64,000 nt of DNA from Poa pratensis (lineage: Eukaryota; Streptophyta; Magnoliopsida; Poales; Poaceae), in NCBI GenBank assembly GCA_947311845.1, contig CAMZMU010000089.1:25817981-25881980 (forward strand), read 5' to 3'. Every line of letters begins with the position of its first letter. Positions within the stretch are counted from its first letter, which is position 1. Position numbers and translations under genes: made by a program. Below are positions 55,060 to 64,000 of this stretch, piece by piece. A model generated the notes under the pieces. It was not told where the DNA came from. It made no database searches and worked only from the letters and a program-made list of their open reading frames with translations.

Positions 55060-58000
55060 GTAAACACAAAAGTACTATGAACAGTTTTTTTTGTCACTCC
55101 AGTATTACAGATGAGAAAATCACTTGATCAAGTCAAGAACTCATCTCGGACCAAGTGGTACTGCAATCTCCGTGGCATCCTCCCATTCCCCCCGTTGAAG
55201 TTCCTTTTGAATTTTCGCAATAAGATTACCATATGCATGATCATTCCTTGTAAGTTTTGCAAACCTATCACAAGAATCATAATATTATTCAAAGTCTATC
55301 AAACAAATGTATTGAAGCTAACAGAAATATAAAATAAGCAGTGTTAAATACTAAATTAAGGTTGGCCTTAAGCTAATGGTTTTGAACATTTCGGAACATC
55401 AAATTTCTATCAAGCAGAGGTTCGTAAGGAATAAGGACACCTTTGACAGGGTCAAGCAATCATATAACTATTTAACCGACGGACAAAATTTCAATAGTCT
55501 CAGACAAGTCCCATGACGTTACATAACAGAACCTCATTAGCAACAGCTTCAGTCTACAACATTTTGTTTAAATTATTTCAGAGTACAATGGTTTCGGTAC
55601 ACTGTTTTTCAAGCCCAAGCATATTCCCACTATGAAATTGGTTTCCCACCTTGCTACTGCATGCATTCCCCAAGTAGCCACTATGCATATACAAATCCAT
55701 GAGGCTCAGGCAGAAGTCATCCTACAACGTAAGCGCATCGAGCGCCTAGAAGCAATAACAGAATTCCTGTAAGATATGGAATACAGAGCCATAAAATTTT
55801 GCCAATTTGTGAAGACAATATTAATAGACTTCTAGAACAGAGTAGCCGTATTTAAAGAGATGTCCTCCTTAGGAAAACAAATCAAGAGACCATCAAATAT
55901 GAAGGCTAACCTTATAAGGGGACCTCAGGATTTCCTATGGACGTGGCACTCGGAACGGTGGCACTTCAGACTGGGGGAGCAATTCAATGGAGGCGACATA
56001 AACAACTTAGGCTGGCCGGCTGTCCCTCTCGTCATTGGCACCGCGGATAGGTTCAGTCAAAGATCACTGACTTGGAAGTAGGAAAACTGTAGGTGGAAAT
56101 AGTCTTATAACGATGTATAGAATTTTGAACCAAGTATTATAGACTTACTGCAAATAATTTCAGCAACAAAGGTCAGCAAAAAAAATCACGATTAATTACA
56201 TAAACTCTCAACTCGGACTCTGAGCTAGAAACTTCCTAATAGCATGTTTCCGGCAATCTGAACCAAAATGTCCACCATGGCATCATCACAATTACAATGA
56301 CTTAAAATATGAATGGGCAATAATTACCTTGTATTTGTTGGTTTTCTGCAAGTTCATGAAATGTGTTTCTCTCCACTTGTATCTTCACGATGGTATCATC
56401 ACAATTACAATGACTTAAAATATGAATGGGCAATAATTACCTTGTATTTGTTGGTTTTCTGCAAGTTCATGAAATGTGTTTCTCTCCACTTGTATCTTCA
56501 CGATGGCATAGTAAAAATCATGATACTGCGAGAAGATTATTACACAGAAATATGTTTTGTCCAATAATTTTATTTTCGGTTTGTTATAGACACACATTCT
56601 CTATAATAATTAGACATAGATGGTATAAAAAAATCATGATAGTGAGAGCAGATAACATAAAAATATGACTTGCCAATCTTTTTTTTCAAATAGTTATACA
56701 CACCTTCTCAATAAAAAATAGACATACCCCATTCTTATTTGGTACAAACCAGAGCAACCGTCTGACTTGTGGCAATACCCACACATCAATGCTGTTTTCA
56801 TGATCATTTTGAGTATTTTTTCGGTAAGACTTAGGCATATATATACTTTCTTCACATTCAATGATAAACAGAGCCACCAAAATACAAGGAAATAAACGAT
56901 CTTCCCCATTCTCGCAGCAAACATTGTCTGCAAACATTAGTAGTAACAGATCACATCATAGCTAACCTCCCAGCTCTTAAGATCTTGCACTCCAAATATT
57001 AAATTCAGTGTGCAAAGAAATATGTTCAGTGTGAACGACCAGCAATATGTTCATATGAATCCTTGTATGCACATGATTAATATGCAAGGGAACCCGCTTG
57101 AAGCAAATAAATTAGAGATTAGGTGTGTGGGGAATCGAGATGAGGCATACCATGATTACCATCGGAGCAGCAGATTTTTGCAAGTAATCGTGCATGCACA
57201 TGATTAATATGCAAGGGAACCCGCTTGGAGCACGCGGGCGGCAAGGGTGTCGACTGGCGTGAACGCCAGGCCTATCAGGCGTAAGTTTTCAGGCCGGATC
57301 CTCAGACCTGGATTGCATCCTTCTCTCGTTGTCTCGCACACACGAATAGGCACACACATCCCAGTTCCCCTTTTCTCAACAAAAAAAAATCCCAGTTCTC
57401 CAACTCCCGCATCAATCACCAGTGTCCAATTCCGGATCGGGATGGATTTGGTGGCTTGTAGTTGTAGTGCAGCTGCTGGCTTGCATCCGTGCACGATCTT
57501 GGCGGATCAAAACAGGGGCTAGGTGGATGGCTCGCTCGGCTGCGCAACAACACCCAAATCGGAGGAGATGGGGACGCCATCGTGGATGGCACCCGAGCCT
57601 AATCCGCGGCGAGGCGAGGTGCTGCTGGACGTTGCCGTCATCGGCAGCGGAGCTAGGGGAGCAGGGGACGCGCCGGTGAGGAGCAGCTAGGCCGGAATCC
57701 TGGGCTACCGCCCGGCCTGCACCGCCGCAGCCCGGGTCCTGCGCTGCCGCACGGCCTGCACCGCCGCAGCCCGCGTCCTCGTCGGCCGCCCCGCCGCATC
57801 CAGCGCGCCGCCCTGCACCGCGCCACCGCCGCATCCCGCGCCGCCGCCCGCTGCACCGCCGGTCCGCCGCGTAACCCAGTCTTCTTGGTGGCCACCACGT
57901 GCCGCTGCTTGCTCCGGGTGCTGCCAGGGAAGTCCTCGGCGGCCGTGGGGATTAAGGATCCGATCGCGACCATCTCGAGCAGTACTCGGCGGCGGCAACG

Positions 58001-58230
58001 ACGATGGGTAGAGGAGTGCGGGGCCACGCGGGCTGCAGAGGGCGACGTCTGAGGACGATGGCATCGGCGGCGGAGGCGGGGACGATCTGGAGATTTGGAT
58101 GAGACGGGCGTGGGGCGATGGAAGAGGCGGCGGAGGCGTGGGCGTGGCCATAGGAAGCGGTTGTTTGATGAGAAGGTGGTGGGGATTTTTTTTTTGTGCG
58201 TGGGCGTGATGAGGTGCTCATCATTGGGCG
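55060..58230 (-). pseudogene. fragmentary multi-exon gene on the minus strand, unrecognised
   Basis: Exon-like pieces with good splice signals lie in one direction. A GC-rich, Pro/Ala-rich candidate first exon is at about 57410-58151. About 56725-56931 follows a TGCAG acceptor, precedes GGG|GTATGT, and encodes YRKNTQNDHENSIDVWVLPQ. About 56447-56532 encodes YAIVKIQVERNTFHELAENQ and its 3' part is tandemly duplicated. About 55135-55256 encodes AKLTRNDHAYGNLIAKIQKE and ends in a stop. The phases of the pieces do not all join, so parts are missing or wrong. I do not recognise the protein. Its position beside a Helitron end on the same strand suggests a captured gene, but it could be a decayed resident gene. 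Confidence 0.35.
56281..56506. repeat. 113-bp tandem duplication including an exon end
   Basis: The units 56281-56393 and 56394-56506 are almost identical. Each contains, on the minus strand, the coding-looking end HELAENQQIQ and a GTAATT donor, so an exon end and its splice site are present twice. Confidence 0.9.
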
Positions 58231-58399
58231 AGTCCTGTCCGTTCGTTTTATCAGATGGACGGTTTTGAGATGGGGGGTACGACTTAATGAGAGCTCATCA
58301 TTAGTTAAATCTGGATCATTGGATGACTGTCATCTGAGGGCTGACAATATTTGGATCAGCCAGGCTGGGGCTTTTAATATTAGTGGAGTGGAAGTGATG

Positions 58400-59260
58400 T
58401 ATACATTCGAGGATAAATCAAACTGTAAGAAACTCTCTTTTTGTATGCAATTCAATGGCTTCATATCTAAAAGAGAAAACTGAAATTGGCAAGAGAGAGT
58501 TAACTGAATTCAGCACTCCTGACAACAGAAATAATGCAGTTGCTTCTTCTTGCTTGACTATTCAAGTACTTGACCATGTCCACTGGAAACAGCTTTCCAC
58601 AGAAACTGCATCCTGTAGCTATTTTAGTACCACTAGTTGTTCTGCTACTGTAGGAATTCACACTATGTGTAACTTGCCAATTTGAAATTTCTTGTATGTA
58701 CCCCACGCATGTATCTGCATCTCTTTCATATGTATATATACTTGATGTTGCTATGTAAAATAATGCAGATGCCGATGATACTGAACAGAGTGGGATTAAC
58801 GGACAGTAGTCTTCAACTTATGATGAAGCAAAGTGATGAAATTTTTGATATGCAAGTCCTGGTGTTTGCTAGCTGCACAAGAATGAGACCTTCCGAGTTC
58901 TGACAATGGTAGTCGTGCACAAGACGTTGTCATTTACATTCCTGATATTTGTTACCTGCTTGTAAATTTGCTCTGAATATTCATTGCGTGGAGGATTTTG
59001 CTGTTGGTGCTGTGTTATCATAATTTTGATCTTGTGAAGGAAGCAATCTTGCTGTTTCTTAGAATTTTTCTATATATATATTATCCATATGTTGTAAGAT
59101 ATTCTAAATTGTTATATCACAGCCAGATTTTGGGTCGACCCAAGATGCCCATTGGGCCACTGAGGCCAGAACCATTATTGGAATGGGTCGGCCCATGGCC
59201 CCCCAAATTGGCCTTGAGGCCATAGGGGCCAGGTCCGGGCCGGCCCATTCCCATCCCGAC
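58400..59260. other. intergenic between gene remnant and duplicated block copy 2
   Basis: No gene is recognised. The stretch 59115-59258 is rich in 'gggcc' and 'ggcccat' phrases in both orientations, like the end of a small DNA transposon, but I could not define termini. Confidence 0.35.
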
Positions 59261-60328
59261 GGCAGATATATTGACACTTGGGCGGAGGAGAAATGAAGCA
59301 AGGACGATGGCGAAGGCAGAATTCCATTTGTGTAATGCTGCTAGTAGTAGAATTTAACGCGTGTCACCGTCACCCTTTTCTCGCGGGGTTTTGCAGTGCG
59401 GGAGACGTTAGTTGGTGGTGGTGCTTGTCGGCTTATGGTTGGAGCTCCCCGGACAGTTACATTGCTTGCACACTCACTAGCTCCACTGATTGTTATTTCT
59501 TGGGGAAAAAAGCCCAACTATAGAAAATACATATACTTTGCCCTGTTGGCGCATGAATCACGATAGATAGATGTAATGTACCGCACCATCCCACGGCTAG
59601 CTAATGGTGATTTATTTATTTAGACCGGTTTAATTAATTAATTAAGCCACACTGATTGCAAACATAACACAGATCGAGTTGCAGAATACAGGTAGTAGCC
59701 CTCTAGCTTGCTTGGTGCACGTCGCATGACCGAAAATGCTTTGAAACGGGTAGCAGCACACGAAATACATACATGTTGTCTTTTTTTCAAAGAGAAACAC
59801 ATGCTGTCACTGGACATGCGCATCACGTCGAGGCGCGATGCTGTCTCTCGTCTCGCCGGTCGTCACGGCAACCCTTTCCACGTGGTCGGTTGCCGCGGGG
59901 CCCACGTGTCATCCGCACCAACGACCGCCGCACCGCAGGAGGCGCAGGCGCAAGTTTCTCCTCCTCGACGACGACGACAGCGTCGAGCTGACTGGATAAA
60001 AAGTGGTGGCCGTCACGTCACTCGCGAATCCGATCACGATTCGGCCGGCTTGTTTACTCCATCCTGCCGCTTTTCCTAGTTATATTTTCGGCTCCGCGCT
60101 GCGTTTGCGCCATGATTTTAAAGTGTCTGCTCGCGCTAGCTCGTGGGTACTTTCTTCCTATCGATCCATGTTGTGGGGGTGCGCCGTACGTAGAGGCGCT
60201 AGCTAGCTACGCAATCTCGAGGTCAACTGGACTGTACAGCTCGAGAAGGGATGATGATTGATTCAGCATCAACTTTTGTCCCTACACGTTCATTCAGTTT
60301 TCTTCACCGCCAGCCGTTTACCCTCTCA
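59261..60328 (+). repeat. duplicated block, copy 2
   Basis: The fuller copy of the block at 53602-54437. After it comes CTCATATATACC and then 'ttacactaagctctac', a plausible TATA box and start region, and an ATG at about 60401 followed by a Phe-rich short frame. No protein family is recognised, so the downstream gene, if any, is probably a remnant. Confidence 0.85.
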
Positions 60329-60619
60329 TATATACCGTTACACTAAGCTCTACTTTCCAGATTTATCACCAACTCACGTGCAAGTGTGTCTGGTGAAATC
60401 ATGACTTCTTTTTTCTTCTTCTTCTTCTTTGGTGTAGTTTTTTTTGCTGAAATTGGGCTGTTCGATCTTCAGGAATGGCCGGCATGCAACGTACCGGAGC
60501 TCCTATTCTTCAAGCGTCAGCTGGCAAGCCGACGCACACACGCTCGCCAACCTGGGCCGACCATTAGCCGTGTTTGGCCTCTGGTTAATTTTTATCCGCT
60601 GCTGAAAAAAGTCCGGTTT

Positions 60620-61040
60620 TTCTTTAAATATGAGAAAAATTGTGAAATAAACAAAAGTTCCCAGATTTTCAAAAATGGTCACAAATTTAAAAAATCACGG
60701 ATTTGTAAAATTGTTCATGTATTTGAAAATGTTTCATGAATTTAAAATGTCCTACATTTCAAAAAAAATGTATTTTAGAATGGTTAACGAATTTCAAAAA
60801 ATCTTCATGAATTAGAAAACGGTTCATTGATTTGAAAATGGTTCATGAATTTAAAATGTCCTGAATTTCTAACAAGTTCATGAATTTTAAAAATGGTTCA
60901 CGAAAAAAAATCATGAACCATTTTCGAAATCTGAACATTTTTAAATTTAAGCATTTTTCAAATCTGAACATTTTCAAAATCTATATTTTAAAATTTTGAA
61001 CATTTTTAAAAATTCATGAACTATTATCAAAATCTGGACA
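60620..61040. repeat. AT-rich inverted-repeat region ('ttcatgaattt' phrases)
   Basis: Many copies of 'ttcatgaattt' on the left and 'aaattcatgaac' / 'tctgaacatttt' on the right face each other around about 60905. The pattern is common in cores of grass non-autonomous DNA transposons. Termini are not clear. Confidence 0.55.
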
Positions 61041-61419
61041 TTTAAAAAACAGAAAAATAAACAGGAAAAACCAGTTGGAAGCTTCCAGAATGTTCCCAAA
61101 ACCGGGCAGGAAAATCTATGTGGGCTGGCCCACTTACCGATCCTATCGCTAAAGAAGGGTACACGTTTCCTGGCTAACCTCTGCTACGAGCGACAAATCC
61201 TATCTATCACCCGTTGGCGCCGCGAAGCGGGCGCACCGCCTAAAGGATTTTCTGATGCGCCGGCCCATTTCGGCGCATTTTTCTTTTGTTTTTTGATGTT
61301 TCTTCTTCTCTCTTTTCATTTCTTTTCATTTTCGTTTTTATATTTCTTTTCTTTTTTTCACTTATTATGATTTTGAAAATGTTCGCATTGAAAAGTGTTC
61401 AGATTTAAAATTGTTCAAA

Positions 61420-61975
61420 TAAGGATATCCGAAACCGTTTTGAAGAATCCATATCCTATTTGAAGATATCCCACATATAAGGATATCCGACTCCAAATTT
61501 GACACCCGATGCGGTATAGGATATGGTATGTCATATAGCTCTGAATATGTATTATTCGGAAACTAATCCGATGGTTTTAATCCGGATAATATGATTTTCC
61601 ACCAAAATGTGTAACCTAATAGAGAACAATTTGTAATTAGTGTGTTACCGAGTTCAACCGTTGAACAACAACTCATTTATATAGTCATTGTACAGACTAT
61701 GGAGTTCAATTTGTTAGTTCAATTTGTTAGGTTACTAGGTTATTGAACAATTATTTTTGTTGTGTAGTTTGACAATGTACTTATGCGCGTACCTATCCGA
61801 TTAATTTTGTTGTCACCCCTAATTCACTTTGTTTCGTTATGAATCCGTTATCACAAATATCTGGCTCCGAATACGCAACCGGTTATTATCCGCTCCGTTC
61901 CGAATCCGATGAATTTTTTTGGTAATGGATATGGTATAGACAAAATCCGATTCGATCCGTTTACATCCCTACGTG
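61420..61975. mobile_element. fragment of a DNA transposon ending 'gtttacatccct'
   Basis: The right end reads 'ccgattcgatccgtttacat' then 'cccta', preceded by 'atatcc', 'ggatat' and 'atccg' phrases in both orientations. I recall similar termini from small grass elements, but the left end is not seen. Confidence 0.35.
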
Positions 61976-62477
61976 TCCGTGGTCGTGCTGCTCCGGTCTA
62001 TTCTTTCAACGGCAATAGTTTGTCCTATGACAAACTCAAAAGTTGCTGATCAGTGATAAAGCCGCGTCGATCTCGGATGAAGACGTGATCTGTCTCTGTT
62101 CTTTTTGGTGGCCGCTACGGTGGTGCCGAAAGAGAGGGATAAACGTTGATTTGTCACATATGTTTTCCTATATTTTTTAGTTCTATAAGGTCGATATTTA
62201 CGTGTCTTCTAACTTGATCTATATTTAAATGAGATACGTATTAACACAAAAAAAAAAGACCGGCCACGAATGGGCGTGCAATTCCTCGGTCCTCAAATCA
62301 CCATGACCGGCGCAACACAGCACAAAAGCCTGAACGGCCCGGGTGCACGAGGAGGCCCACTGTCACCACCGCCGCTTCCCGAAAACTCACACACCGCTCC
62401 ACTATTCCCGTCGCAGTCGTCGCCTCCCTCTTCCTCTCCAACACCCAAATCCCCCGTTCCTCGCCGCGAACCGCGCG

Positions 62478-64000
62478 ATGGAGCTGGAGCTCGAAGCAGG
62501 CGCCGGCGGCGGACAAGCCATTTCCCTCTCCAGCGGCTCCCCGTCAGCCGACCTCGGCCGCGGCGACCTAGCCCCGCCCGCCGACCGCACCGTCTCGCGC
62601 CGCCACGTGGCGCTCCGACCTCGCCGCCGACAGGGTCGCCTTCGAGGTCGTGGGGAGGAACCCCGTGGTCGTCCGCCCATCGGGCGGCGAAGACAGGGCG
62701 TACCGCCGCGGCGAGGCGGGCGAGCTCCGGGCGGGGGACGGGCTGGCTCTGTCGCTGAAGGCGCCGTCGTTCTGGACGGTGCGGAGGAAGGGCGGTGAGG
62801 GGGAGGTGGACAGCGCGGTGATGGATGCGGTGGCGAGGCGGGAGAAGCGGACAAGGGAGAGGAAGGAGAAGGAGAGGGAGCGGCGAGCCGTGGGAGGCCA
62901 TGGAGGTGACCGAGGAGGAGGGAGAGAGACTGCGGCGGCTGGTGATGAGGAGTTGGATGAGGACCTGGAGGATCTGAAAATTGACCTGGAAAACATCGAC
63001 CCAGTCCAAGGTGAGCTTGGGTTGTTCTTCTTCCTTTTAGAGAGAGAATACAATCTGGGGGCTGTGAAATTGATATGACATTCGGGCCAGGTTACATTGG
63101 CGTAGCTATCACTACTACATTACCTTGTAGTTACTTGCATTGAATTGTGCTTGAATTAGTTGTTGTTCATGCCGACTGGATGAATTAGCATGTGCTGGTT
63201 ATGGGTTAATGATACTACGATGTACATTATACTAGTTGTTGTTCTGTATACAATATGCTCATTTGTGAAGCCAGGAACAACAATGTTATACATTAGGACT
63301 TGATTGGCTTCACTGGAACTTACAAAGATATTTGCTGAGTTTGCTTCATACATGTTATTAATCTCTACGTTAATAGCTAAAAGATTTCGATCTGGTTGTT
63401 CAAATGGGTTACTGTTCGTCTCTGAAATCTGAAGTTATAGAGATTATTCCGTTGATGTTTCCCGTGTAACCAGAAGATCCTCCTGCTTTTACGCTTTGGC
63501 TTTCCACTTCACTGAATGATAATTTTGGATGCAGAATTCGGTTTTTTGTCGATGGGCCATGAATTTGATAATTACCCTAAGGGCAGGATTCGCGCGCCCA
63601 AGGATTGGAACTGGTTCTTGGAGGAAATAAGGAAGGGCAGCGATGATGAAGATGATGACGAGGTCAGTAACATGGGACGGAAATCAAGGGGCAGTGGTGG
63701 TGTGAACAAGAAGAAGAAAAGGGAGAGGATGAAGATGAAGAGTGGACTGATAAGAGCGAGGATGAAAAGGAATCCCTGCAGAGAGGCCCTAGTGTGAAGC
63801 GACCTAAAAAGTATGTAACAAGATCTAAAGACGTGAAAAAACCTCGCAAGGAGAGCTCTAAAGAAGAAAATGAGGATACTGCGCGAAGAAGAGGATGCGA
63901 CAGATGAAGAGGATGAGGCAGATGAGACACTCGGAGGTTTCATAGTTAAAGAAGATGACGAGCCTATGGAAGAGCTGAGTGAGGAAGAAGAAGAGGAATT
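62478..64000 (+). CDS. FHA-domain protein, partial, frame broken by small indels
   Basis: FHA domains bind phosphothreonine in nuclear signalling and DNA-damage proteins. Exon 1 (62478-63010) starts MELELEAGAGGG. It has the FHA core TVSRRHVAL (SRxH signature, near 62595) and, in another frame, VVGRNPVVVRPSGGE and RAGDGLALSLKAPSFWTVRR, then a basic region and an acidic end. GT at 63011 and TGCAG at 63534 define an intron that joins VQ-EFGFLSMGH in frame. Exon 2 is rich in Asp/Glu and Lys and runs off the window. Frame breaks lie near 62615 (C-run), 63723 (A-run) and 63880. The layout (FHA plus EFGFLSMGHEFDNYP and a charged tail) resembles plant FHA proteins of the At4g14490 type; this is from memory. 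Confidence 0.8.

Noticed and set aside
62293..63053. Long minus-strand frames at 62.3-63.0 kb
   Set aside because: Proline/serine/arginine-rich antisense of the GC-rich first exon of the FHA gene.

Overview
The window is nuclear DNA of a grass, most probably a Triticeae species (wheat, goatgrass, barley or rye group). The signs are plant-type introns, very GC-rich first exons, Stowaway MITEs, a tRNA-derived SINE of the Triticeae Au type, CACTA elements with 'CCGGGACT' or 'GCCGACGG' subterminal repeats, and dense nested transposons between a few ordinary genes. No rRNA, tRNA gene or CRISPR array was seen.

Four host genes are well supported. (1) A ZIP-family metal transporter lies on the minus strand at 20.2-22.2 kb (four exons, about 406 aa, His-rich loop). 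(2) A two-RRM glycine-rich hnRNP-like RNA-binding protein lies on the minus strand at 27.5-31.05 kb (six exons, about 402 aa). (3) A P4-type ATPase (phospholipid flippase, plant ALA family) lies on the minus strand at 32.6-37.75 kb (ten exons, about 1,215 aa); its reading frame carries about a dozen small breaks, nearly all losses of one base in a short homopolymer. (4) An FHA-domain protein on the plus strand starts at 62.5 kb and runs off the right edge, with frame breaks of similar kind.

The rest is mostly mobile DNA. At 6.1-13.9 kb sits a complete 7.7-kb Mutator-like element (MULE) with ~82-bp terminal inverted repeats and a 10-bp target duplication. It carries three genes: a MULE transposase with SWIM and zinc-knuckle motifs, a five-exon plant mobile domain (PMD) gene, and an unrecognised lysine-rich gene on the opposite strand whose upstream region is an array of E2F-like motifs. 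A second, internally deleted MULE encoding a FAR1 domain (38.4-41.05 kb) sits just upstream of the flippase gene and is itself interrupted by a palindrome-rich insertion. Others are a PIF/Harbinger element with a broken nuclease (24.0-26.05 kb), two CACTA derivatives (22.6-23.9 and 50.8-53.6 kb), and a 5'-truncated Ty1/copia element with one LTR (45.6-50.8 kb) inserted in a Stowaway MITE. A probable Helitron end lies at 54.44 kb, inside the first of two copies of a ~0.8-1.07 kb duplicated block (53.6 and 59.3 kb).

The left arm (1-6 kb) has no recognisable gene. It holds diverged satellite-like repeats, a Stowaway MITE, a SINE nested in another MITE, a poly(A)-tailed retroposed fragment, and an old duplication of a ~1-1.7 kb segment. 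The interval 14.7-18 kb holds broken gene-like pieces and a duplicated ~290-bp segment. The host genes show no sign of working together; they look like an ordinary grass gene island separated by transposon nests.
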